Shown here: positions 1 through 4,239 of the stretch, one piece after another | Numbering within the stretch: the first letter of the stretch is position 1 | How the letters are laid out: the number at the start of each line of letters is the position of its first letter | DNA from: an uncultured Bacilli bacterium | GTDB taxonomy: Bacteria > Bacillota_I > Bacilli_A > RF39 > UBA660 | DNA length: 7,530 nt | Assembly: GCA_947631285.1 (NCBI GenBank) | Contig: CANRKS010000047.1 | Coordinates: 1-7,530, forward strand | Reading direction: 5' to 3' | Translations under genes and position numbers: made by a program | Notes under the pieces: generated by a model | Databases searched by the model: none | Seen by the model: only the letters and a program-made list of their open reading frames with translations | What the model was told of the DNA's origin: nothing

Positions 1-50
1 TCATCAAATTAATCAACCACCTTTTCTATATTATACCAAATTGGTTGATT
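1..50 (-). promoter_or_regulatory. Possible divergent promoter with dyad operator at left edge
   Basis: On the minus strand a perfect TATAAT lies at 35-30, followed by a Shine-Dalgarno-like AAAGGTGG at 24-17 and possible TTG (7-5) or ATG (4-2) starts at the window edge. A 9-bp perfect inverted repeat, AATCAACCA at 11-19 and TGGTTGATT at 42-50, brackets the -10. This fits a repressor site on a gene that leaves the window to the left. No good -35 is visible, the leader would be very short, and the gene itself cannot be seen, so the promoter reading is tentative. The dyad itself is directly visible. Confidence 0.3.
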
Positions 51-94
51 GCGAAAAATTTTCACTCCTTAGAGCTGGATTTGCTTTATTTTTG

Positions 95-123
95 TTGACA
101 AACATACTTAAAAAAAGTATGAT
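95..123 (+). promoter_or_regulatory. SigA-type promoter for the murA transcript
   Basis: TTGACA at 95-100 is a perfect -35, TATGAT at 118-123 is a five-of-six -10, and the spacer is exactly 17 nt. Transcription would start near 130, leaving about 120 nt of leader before the small peptide at 250 and about 158 nt before murA. It is the best -35/-10 pair in the window. Confidence 0.75.
103..121. repeat. Perfect inverted repeat inside the murA promoter
   Basis: CATACTT (103-109) and AAGTATG (115-121) are perfect 7-bp arms around five A residues. They fill the spacer and run into the -10 box. A dyad in this place could be a repressor or activator site controlling murA. The pattern is AT-rich, so chance is possible. 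Confidence 0.4.
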
Positions 124-249
124 AAGTACAAGAGGGCCGAGGAAATTTTGGCATCATAAAAAAAGCAATTTTATATACATGGTTATTATTTTTTTGTTAG
201 GCACAAAAACTAATAAATTAACATAAATAATAGTAAGGGTGAGTTTCTT

Positions 250-288
250 ATGAAATACCTAAATGTATATTTAAAGAAGGTATGTTAA
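250..288 (+). CDS. 12-codon leader peptide coupled to murA
   Basis: An ATG at 250 opens a 12-residue ORF (MKYLNVYLKKVC) whose TAA at 286-288 overlaps the murA ATG by one base (TAATG). A GGTGA-containing Shine-Dalgarno (about 237-242) lies seven bases upstream. The murA ribosome binding site AAGAAGG (273-279) is inside this ORF. Such an arrangement normally gives translational coupling: ribosomes ending the peptide reinitiate on murA. The peptide may have no function of its own. No run of regulatory codons of the amino-acid attenuator kind is evident. Its short length means chance cannot be excluded. Confidence 0.4.
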   Translation: MKYLNVYLKKVC

Positions 289-1541
289 TGGAAAGAATAG
301 TTATTGAGGGTGGATACCCTTTAAAAGGCACAATTACAATAGGTGGCGCTAAAAATAGTGCAGTTGCTTTAATTCCAGCAGCACTTTTAGCGGAAGGAGT
401 AAGTACAATTAAAAATGTTCCTAATATAACTGATCGTGATGCTCTTTTTGATATCGTAAAATTATTAAATTGTGATATAGAACAAAATGGAAAAACAATT
501 AAAATAGATACTACTAAATTAAAAAATACTTTAATAAGTCAAGAATTAAGCGTTAAGCTTAGAGCCTCTTATTATTTTATGGGGGTTTTACTAAGTCGTT
601 ATAAACATGTGGAAATATATTTTCCGGGAGGATGTAATATAGGCTCTCGTCCGATTGATCTTCATTTGAAGGGCTTTAAGGCTTTAGGGGCTAAGGTTAC
701 TAAAAGAGGTCATAAATATATATTAAATGCTGATAAGTTAAAAGGAGCCGAGATTAATTTAGATTTTGCTTCCGTTGGAGCAACGATTAATATTATGTTC
801 GCAGCTGTTTTGGCGGAAGGAAGAACCATTATTAAAAATGCGGCGAAGGAAGTGGAAATAATAAATATTATGGATTTCCTAAATAAAATGGGAGCTAAAA
901 TTAAAGGAGCCGGAACAGATACTATTGTAATTGATGGAGTTGAAGGTTTAAAAGGAGCCGAAATAGATGTTATTCCGGATCGAATAGAAGCCGGAACATA
1001 TATTTTAATGGGAGCTTTACTTGGAGATGATCTATGTGTCGAGGGAATTATTCCCGAACACAATAAAGCTCTTTTAGATAAATTAAAAGAGATGGGTGTT
1101 TCTTATGAAATTAAAGATCATTCCATCATTGTTAACAAATGTGATAATTTAAATCCTGTTTCGGTTACAACGTTAGTATATCCAGGTTTTCCTACTGATT
1201 TAGGACAACCAATGAGTGTTCTTTTAACCCAAGCTAATGGTATTAGTCATATGGAAGAAACTATTTGGGAAAATAGAATAGGTCATTATCCTTATTTGCA
1301 AAAAATGGGTGCTGATATTGAACTTGATGGCTTAAAAGCAACGATTAAAGGAAAATGCAAGTTAAAAGGAACAGATATTAATGCGACTGATTTAAGAGGA
1401 GGAGCAGCCCTTATTCTGGCAGGTTTAATTGCCGAAGGAACAACCACTATTTATGATATTGATTATATCTTAAGAGGATATGAAAATATTATTCATAAAT
1501 TAAGTAATGTCGGTGCTAAAATAAATATTGAACAAATATAA
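288..1541 (+). CDS. murA: UDP-N-acetylglucosamine 1-carboxyvinyltransferase (MurA)
   Basis: MurA transfers enolpyruvate from phosphoenolpyruvate to UDP-GlcNAc, the first committed step of peptidoglycan synthesis in the cytoplasm. The 417-residue protein has the normal family length. Visible signatures are GGAKNSA near the N-terminus (K22, N23), the active-site loop PGGCNIGSRPIDLH with catalytic Cys116, the YPGFPTDLGQP segment, and the C-terminal DLRGGAALILAGLIAEGTT and LRGYENI motifs with substrate-binding arginines. Because Cys116 is kept, the enzyme should be of the fosfomycin-sensitive type (inference). An ATG at 282 is possible, but ATG 288 is better spaced (8 nt) from AAGAAGG and gives the family start MERIVIEGG. 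Its place upstream of rpmE recalls Bacillus murAB(murZ)-glpX-rho-rpmE, so it may correspond to MurAB rather than MurAA. Confidence 0.97.
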   Translation: MERIVIEGGYPLKGTITIGGAKNSAVALIPAALLAEGVSTIKNVPNITDRDALFDIVKLLNCDIEQNGKTIKIDTTKLKNTLISQELSVKLRASYYFMGVLLSRYKHVEIYFPGGCNIGSRPIDLHLKGFKALGAKVTKRGHKYILNADKLKGAEINLDFASVGATINIMFAAVLAEGRTIIKNAAKEVEIINIMDFLNKMGAKIKGAGTDTIVIDGVEGLKGAEIDVIPDRIEAGTYILMGALLGDDLCVEGIIPEHNKALLDKLKEMGVSYEIKDHSIIVNKCDNLNPVSVTTLVYPGFPTDLGQPMSVLLTQANGISHMEETIWENRIGHYPYLQKMGADIELDGLKATIKGKCKLKGTDINATDLRGGAALILAGLIAEGTTTIYDIDYILRGYENIIHKLSNVGAKINIEQI

Positions 1542-1562
1542 TGTAGAGAAATCTACATTTTT
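1541..1562 (+). terminator. Intrinsic terminator after murA
   Basis: ATGTAGA (1541-1547), a GAAA tetraloop and TCTACAT (1552-1558) form a 7-bp hairpin followed by TTTTT and then ATTT. It begins on the last base of the murA stop codon. The stem is AT-rich, so some read-through into the next gene, which has no obvious promoter of its own, is likely. Confidence 0.7.
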
Positions 1563-1577
1563 ATTTGGGTGGTTTTA

Positions 1578-2261
1578 TTGAGAAGAAAATATAAAATAAT
1601 TTTGATTGTTTTAATAAGTAGTCTTTTAGCTTATTTTATTTATTTTTTTAGTCATGAAAATAAAATTAATTTAGTAGCTTTAGGAGATGGTATTGCCAGT
1701 GGAGAAACAGCTTATAATATCGATGGCATAAGTTATAATGATTATTTAAAAGAATACTTTATGAAAAAGGGGATACTGCATAAATATAATGATAGTTATG
1801 CCTATAAAAATAATAAAATAGATGATCTTTTAGAAGATTTAAAAAGTAATATTTTAGATAAAGAAGATAAATTAACAATTCAACAAATTATGCATCAAGC
1901 TGATTTAATTATTATAAGCATTGGGGAAGAAGAATTAGTTAAAATGGCAATTACTAATGATTTAAGTAAAGAAGTCATAAATGATTTTGTTAAAGAGTAT
2001 GATGATTTATTATACTTCATAAAAGATGTTAGTGAAGCAAAAATAGTTATCATAGGTTTTTATGAAAATAAATATTTAAGTAAAAGTAATACGATTATTT
2101 TAAATTCTGAATTAGCAAATGCCGCCCTTAAATATGATAGTATTTTTATTAATGTGAATGATTTATTAATGAATCAAGAATATTTTGCTAATAAAGATTC
2201 CTTTTATTTTAATTATAAAGGACATGAAGCTATTTTTGAGATGATTATTCATTCAATTTAG
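1578..2261 (+). CDS. Membrane-anchored SGNH/GDSL-fold protein, probably inactive
   Basis: This 227-residue protein starts with a basic tail and a hydrophobic segment (about residues 6-24), giving an uncleaved signal anchor or signal peptide, so the body is extracytoplasmic. The rest follows the SGNH-hydrolase plan: block I is ALGDGIASGE (residues 34-43), block III is IIISIGEEEL (111-120), and block V is DSFYFNYKGHEAI (207-219). In active members block I reads GDS, block III GxND and block V DxxH. Here the nucleophile Ser is Gly38, the block III Asn/Asp are Glu, and the catalytic His position is Tyr210. The esterase activity therefore looks lost, and a binding or cell-wall role is possible. 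The start is TTG 1578, five bases after GGGTGG; GTG 1569 would overlap that site. Fold assignment is by motif reading only. Confidence 0.75.
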   Translation: MRRKYKIILIVLISSLLAYFIYFFSHENKINLVALGDGIASGETAYNIDGISYNDYLKEYFMKKGILHKYNDSYAYKNNKIDDLLEDLKSNILDKEDKLTIQQIMHQADLIIISIGEEELVKMAITNDLSKEVINDFVKEYDDLLYFIKDVSEAKIVIIGFYENKYLSKSNTIILNSELANAALKYDSIFINVNDLLMNQEYFANKDSFYFNYKGHEAIFEMIIHSI

Positions 2262-2262
2262 G

Positions 2263-2291
2263 TTGTATTTACTCAAAATTTATGCTAATAT
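2263..2291 (+). promoter_or_regulatory. Extended -10 promoter upstream of the interrupted small ORF
   Basis: TTGTAT at 2263-2268, a 17-nt spacer and TAATAT at 2286-2291 preceded by TG-N form a plausible SigA promoter directly after the stop codon of the SGNH-like gene. Transcription would start near 2298, about 15 nt before the ATG at 2313. Confidence 0.5.
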
Positions 2292-2312
2292 ACTTCCTAC
2301 AGGTTGTTTTGT

Positions 2313-2591
2313 ATGAATAATGAAAATAACATCAAGATTAGTTATAATACGGGTAATTATTATAACTTAAAAGAACGAATTATCGCTAATGCTTTAATGG
2401 TATCAATTTTTTTGGGAACTGTTTATAATGCGTGAATGGTTGAGCCGAAGATATTACCGGAAGAAAGCTCTTTAAGTATTTTAGAAGAAGAAAGTGACAT
2501 TTTAGTTAATAAAAATTTAGGTGAAAGTTTTAATTTAGTAAGAAAAGTTGTCAAGAAAAGAGCTAAAGAAACAAAAGAATCGAAAGATTAA
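2313..2591 (+). pseudogene. Small single-pass membrane protein gene interrupted by in-frame TGA
   Basis: From ATG 2313 the frame runs 40 codons, meets TGA at 2433-2435, and continues open for 51 more codons to TAA at 2589-2591. Read through, the product is 92 residues: a polar Asn-rich N-terminus, one membrane segment (about residues 23-43, core ANALMVSIFLGTVYNA) ending at the TGA position, an acidic middle (EEES repeats near 50-62) and a Lys-rich tail. The part after the TGA looks coding in composition and is a natural continuation. The ATG just after the TGA has no ribosome binding site, so two separate genes are unlikely. I do not recognise the family. It is most likely a nonsense-mutated gene; UGA read as Trp is the alternative, and an aromatic residue at a membrane boundary would suit. 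A weak Shine-Dalgarno (AGG at 2301-2303) precedes it. Confidence 0.5.
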
Positions 2592-2593
2592 GC

Positions 2594-2621
2594 TTGTAAC
2601 ATTATTAAAATATGGTATAAT
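2594..2621 (+). promoter_or_regulatory. Extended -10 promoter for rpmE
   Basis: TTGTAA at 2594-2599, a 16-nt spacer, and a perfect TATAAT at 2616-2621 preceded by TG-G make a good SigA promoter. The predicted start is near 2628, giving rpmE a leader of about 50 nt. Confidence 0.7.
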
Positions 2622-2627
2622 ACTTAA

Positions 2628-2677
2628 GAACGAAAGTTTCTATACTATTTAATTTAGTATGGCGAAGGGAGAGAAAT
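2628..2677 (+). promoter_or_regulatory. rpmE 5' leader with hairpin, possible L31 autoregulatory leader
   Basis: The leader contains a 7-bp hairpin, CTATACT (2640-2646) with AGTATGG (2656-2662), flanked by GAAAGTTT and by GGCGAAGGGAGAG, which includes the rpmE Shine-Dalgarno. Structured leaders that mediate feedback by L31 are known upstream of rpmE in Firmicutes. The stem is seen in the sequence; membership in that RNA family is an inference needing a covariance-model search. Confidence 0.35.
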
Positions 2678-2887
2678 ATGAAAGCTAATATTCATCCAGA
2701 ATTAAAAGATTGTACAGTAAAATGTGCATGTGGGGCTACTTTTAAAACTAAATCAGTAAAAGATGAAATTCATGTTGAAGTTTGTAGTGAATGTCATCCA
2801 TTCTATACTGGAGCCCAAGGAAAAGCAAAAAAAACTGGTAATATTGAAAAATTTAATAAAAAATATGGCTTTGATAAAGCTAACTAA
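2678..2887 (+). CDS. rpmE: 50S ribosomal protein L31, zinc-binding type
   Basis: L31 sits on the large subunit and bridges to the small-subunit head. The 69-residue sequence begins MKANIHPEL, and has CAC at Cys16/Cys18 and CSEC at Cys36/Cys39, the four zinc ligands of the C+ (RpmEA) class, followed by HPFYTGAQGK and a basic C-terminus containing KKYG. Length is normal. The ATG is preceded by AAGGGAGAG. It is monocistronic by the evidence of its own promoter and a terminator that starts at its stop codon. Keeping all four cysteines indicates the zinc-replete paralog rather than the zinc-independent RpmEB form; no second copy is visible here. Confidence 0.98.
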   Translation: MKANIHPELKDCTVKCACGATFKTKSVKDEIHVEVCSECHPFYTGAQGKAKKTGNIEKFNKKYGFDKAN

Positions 2888-2909
2888 GAACAGCAATGTT
2901 CTTTTTTTA
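2886..2909 (+). terminator. Intrinsic terminator of rpmE
   Basis: AAGAACA and TGTTCTT form a 7-bp stem closed by a GCAA (GNRA) tetraloop, running into a tract of seven T residues (2902-2908). The hairpin starts within the rpmE stop codon. Its T tract also overlaps the 3' end of the opposing XRE remnant. Confidence 0.85.
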
Positions 2910-3002
2910 TTTGTTCTTATCTTTATCAATGGGCTTAAATAATTCCCTTATATCAATATTTAATATTTCAGCGAATTTCCATAAAGTGCCTAAACTGGCG
3001 AT
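2907..3002 (-). pseudogene. 3' remnant of an XRE-family HTH regulator
   Basis: Read on the minus strand, from about 3002 down to a TAA at 2909-2907, the frame encodes SLGTLWKFAEILNIDIREL followed by a short basic tail. This matches the end of the Cro/C1-type helix-turn-helix domain, where the pattern S-x-x-T-L-x-K-I-A-x-x-L-x-I-x-x-x-x-L-F is typical. The first two thirds of the domain, including the recognition helix, and any start codon are missing. Upstream the frame soon hits a stop (TGA on the minus strand, at about 3017-3015). It abuts the 5'-truncated plus-strand remnant at 2994-3197, so both appear to have been cut by one deletion. Family assignment rests on about 25 residues. Confidence 0.6.
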
Positions 3003-3197
3003 GGTGTAGAAGCGTCAGTATATAGTATTACAGCCGAAGATGATATTATGTTAAATAGCGGTGAACTTGATGCTAATGGAGTAGTTGAAGGTACAATTAT
3101 TTGGGAACAAAAACAAGATGATACAGGATTAAAAGTAAGATACTATGAAAATGTATTATTTAATGATAAATATACTTTTGAATGGACTTTAGATTAA
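2994..3197 (+). pseudogene. 3' remnant of a DUF4352/DUF5067-like secreted protein
   Basis: An open frame from just after a stop at 2991-2993 to TAA 3195-3197 encodes 67 residues, with GVEASVYSITAEDDIMLNSG, then VVEGTIIWEQ, LKVRYYENVLF and FEWTLD at the end. The pattern of beta strands ending in a G-T-I-x-[FW]-E strand, an L-x-V-x-Y-Y strand and a final F-x-W-x-L strand resembles the C-terminus of telokin-like domains found in Gram-positive lipoproteins. The signal peptide, lipobox and N-terminal half are absent, and there is no ribosome binding site or suitable start. It is the C-terminal end of a larger gene. Coding composition and frame are intact over the remaining piece, so the truncation may be recent. 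Confidence 0.55.
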
Positions 3198-3243
3198 AAT
3201 ATCTTGTATAAATAAAAAAATTATAATATACTAAATATGTAGG

Positions 3244-3265
3244 AAGCAATGCTTTTGCATTGCCC
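3244..3265 (-). terminator. Hairpin downstream of the small hydrophobic ORF, candidate toxin mRNA 3' end
   Basis: GCAATGC (3246-3252) and GCATTGC (3257-3263) form a perfect 7-bp stem with a 4-nt loop, lengthened by two G-U pairs on the minus strand. It lies about 20 nt past the stop of the minus-strand ORF. The T tract after it is poor, so it may be a stabilising 3' stem or a weak terminator. On the plus strand the same hairpin lies inside the candidate antisense RNA and could be the loop that first contacts the target. Confidence 0.4.
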
Positions 3266-3278
3266 TTATTTGTTAGAC

Positions 3279-3314
3279 AGCGCTAGCGGATGATTAGTTC
3301 GTAGGCGCTTTTTT
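3279..3314 (+). terminator. Strong GC-rich intrinsic terminator
   Basis: AGCGCTAGCGGAT (3279-3291) pairs with GTTCGTAGGCGCT (3297-3309) over 13 positions with one A-A mismatch and a few G-U pairs. The loop is GATTA, followed by six T residues (3309-3314). The G+C content of the arms stands out in this AT-rich window. The minus strand of the same stretch encodes the C-terminus of the small hydrophobic ORF. It would end the candidate antisense RNA or the transcript of the truncated gene upstream. Confidence 0.75.
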
Positions 3315-3390
3315 CAACTAAAATACAAATAATGTATAATAGAATCAAAATAATTACTAACAATACTTTCACAAGATTTCTTGCTTTCAT
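3283..3390 (-). CDS. 35-aa hydrophobic peptide, candidate type I toxin
   Basis: On the minus strand an ATG at 3390-3388 opens 35 codons ending in TAG (3285-3283). The peptide has a basic start (MKARNLVK), one membrane helix (about residues 7-25, core VLLVIILILLYIICILV) and a short charged tail, EKSAYELIIR. A strong Shine-Dalgarno, AAAGGATGGTGA, ends six bases before the ATG, and its AGGAT is paired in a local hairpin at 3415-3402. Size, single helix, structured ribosome binding site and opposing RNA are those of type I toxins that act at the membrane. It is not an obvious TxpA, BsrG or Fst homolog. The tail pattern K-S-x-x-E-[LI]-x-x-R recalls Hok-family ends, but that is a short match and may be chance. 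It could also be a harmless small membrane protein. Confidence 0.5.
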   Translation of the reverse strand: MKARNLVKVLLVIILILLYIICILVEKSAYELIIR

Positions 3391-3401
3391 TAACCGTCAC
3401 C

Positions 3402-3415
3402 ATCCTTTCTAGGAT
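3402..3415 (-). promoter_or_regulatory. Hairpin sequestering the Shine-Dalgarno of the small hydrophobic ORF
   Basis: On the minus strand ATCCT, loop AGAA and AGGAT form a 5-bp stem in which the AGGA core of the ribosome binding site is paired. Occlusion of the Shine-Dalgarno by local structure is common in type I toxin mRNAs and keeps translation low. The stem is short, so its strength must be computed. Confidence 0.4.
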
Positions 3416-3570
3416 AACCAAAACCCCTAAAAAGTTAGAATTCGGGCAACGCCAACATTACTTCCATAAGTCTCTATTAAAATATAAAAGGAAATATATG
3501 TAAAGAAAAATCGTCCGACAATATTCGACACGCAATATTACTTCATTAACTTTAATTAAATTAATATATT

Positions 3571-3579
3571 TGTTATAAT
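3571..3579 (+). promoter_or_regulatory. Extended -10 promoter for the rpiB-ywzB-spoIID operon
   Basis: TG-T-TATAAT (TATAAT at 3574-3579) is a perfect extended -10. The -35 region around 3551-3556 is only AT-rich. Transcription would begin near 3586, essentially at the Shine-Dalgarno of rpiB, so the leader is very short. The roughly 150 bp upstream (3416-3570) shows no ORF or other element I can support. Confidence 0.6.
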
Positions 3580-3598
3580 TAATTTGGAGAGTGATAAA

Positions 3599-4054
3599 AT
3601 GACTTTATATATTGCTTGTGATCATTTAGGAGTTTTATTAAAAAAGGAATTGATAAAACATTTAAGTAATAATGGCATAAATGTTGAAGAAATAGGAATT
3701 GCTAATACGGAACTTGATGATTATCCTGATTTTGCTTTTAAATTAGGAGATTTGGTTAGTAGAAATATTGGTTCTTTAGGCATTCTTATTTGTGGTAATG
3801 GTGTGGGGATGAGTATTGCTGCCAATAAAGTAAAAGGAGTAAGATGTGTAAGAGCTACCAGTACCGATGATGCTTTTAAAGGAAAGAACCATAATGGATG
3901 TAATGTTTTAGCAATCGGAGCCAATGTAGGGGCTACTTTAGCTAAAGAAATTGTTGATACTTTTATTTCTACTAAGCCAGCTGATGTTGATAGGTATTTA
4001 AAAAGAATTGATAAAATCATAAGTTATGAAAATGGAGAATATAATGAATTATAG
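3599..4054 (+). CDS. rpiB: Ribose 5-phosphate isomerase B (RpiB/LacA/LacB family)
   Basis: RpiB interconverts ribulose 5-phosphate and ribose 5-phosphate in the non-oxidative pentose phosphate pathway. The 151-residue protein has normal length and shows CDHLG (Asp8, His9), DYPDFA (41-46), the phosphate and active-site loop ICGNGVGMSIAANKVKG with catalytic Cys65, and NHNGCNVLAIGAN with His98. The residue two after the cysteine is Asn67, where Thr or Ser is usual in RpiB, a variation that could affect ring opening or substrate choice. An allose- or galactose-phosphate isomerase role cannot be excluded. The chosen ATG 3599 follows GGAGAGTG; TTG 3584 would overlap the promoter and has no ribosome binding site. 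Its last 11 bases overlap ywzB. In Bacillus, rpiB lies upstream of the atp operon and ywzB, and here they are adjacent. Confidence 0.93.
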   Translation: MTLYIACDHLGVLLKKELIKHLSNNGINVEEIGIANTELDDYPDFAFKLGDLVSRNIGSLGILICGNGVGMSIAANKVKGVRCVRATSTDDAFKGKNHNGCNVLAIGANVGATLAKEIVDTFISTKPADVDRYLKRIDKIISYENGEYNEL

Positions 4055-4229
4055 AATATATGTCTATGCTCTATTTTTTTTCTTAAGTATTTTTATGTTA
4101 TCAGGGGTAAATTTTGAAAAGTTTATGCGTAAAAATAAAGTAATTGAAGCCAAAATGTTAATAATGGCTTTAAGTATTGCTTTAGCTTATTTATTATCTA
4201 ATTTCGTTTTAGATTTTTTGAATTTATAA
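4044..4229 (+). CDS. ywzB: YwzB-like DUF1146 membrane protein
   Basis: This 61-residue protein has two hydrophobic helices (about residues 5-22 and 40-58). The linker SGVNFEKFMRKNK and the C-terminal LIMALSIALAYLLSNFVLDFL match the DUF1146 pattern of Bacillus YwzB. The function is unknown in the family. The ATG at 4044 has GGAG six bases upstream, whereas ATG 4026 lies further inside rpiB and lacks one. The 11-base overlap with rpiB and 10-base gap to spoIID put it in one operon with both. The ywzB-spoIID-spoIIQ order is kept from Bacillus, where ywmA, ywmB and murAA lie between ywzB and spoIID. Confidence 0.85.
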   Translation: MNYRIYVYALFFFLSIFMLSGVNFEKFMRKNKVIEAKMLIMALSIALAYLLSNFVLDFLNL

Positions 4230-4239
4230 AGGAGAAGAA

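Larger units (their letters stand above)
3234..3314 (+). ncRNA. Candidate antisense antitoxin RNA (about 80 nt)
   Basis: A TATAAT at 3222-3227 would start a transcript near 3234, and the strongest hairpin terminator in the window ends it at 3314. No ORF of note lies inside. The RNA would be fully complementary to the last 11 codons and the 3' untranslated region of the small hydrophobic ORF on the other strand. That is the geometry of convergent type I toxin-antitoxin pairs such as txpA/RatA and bsrG/SR4. No convincing -35 is present (TTGTAT at 3204-3209 is only 12 nt from TATAAT), so the promoter is the weak point. The terminator could instead belong to the truncated gene upstream. Confidence 0.4.

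Noticed and set aside
41..226. 61-codon plus-strand ORF before murA
   Set aside because: It starts at a TTG with no ribosome binding site, runs across the strong murA promoter and dyad, and its product has no recognisable pattern.
130..249. Riboswitch in the murA leader
   Set aside because: Only a weak hairpin (136-152, with several G-U pairs) is visible and no known aptamer core was recognised.
710..1063. Minus-strand 117-codon ORF inside murA
   Set aside because: It is the antisense shadow of a clear murA coding region, with Pro/Ser/Ile-rich composition typical of such shadows.
2436..2591. Independent 51-codon gene starting at the ATG after the TGA
   Set aside because: There is no Shine-Dalgarno before this ATG and the frame is simply the continuation of the upstream ORF.
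3241..3314. SRP RNA or tRNA-like element suggested by GGAAGCA and GTTCG strings
   Set aside because: The SRP domain IV partner sequence and a tRNA cloverleaf are both missing; a short terminator-ended RNA explains the stretch better.
3510..3545. Short direct repeats (CGACA and CAATATT twice each)
   Set aside because: Too short and too few for a CRISPR or iteron array in AT-rich DNA.
3721..4020. Minus-strand 99-codon ORF inside rpiB
   Set aside because: Antisense shadow of a conserved gene with no ribosome binding site of note.
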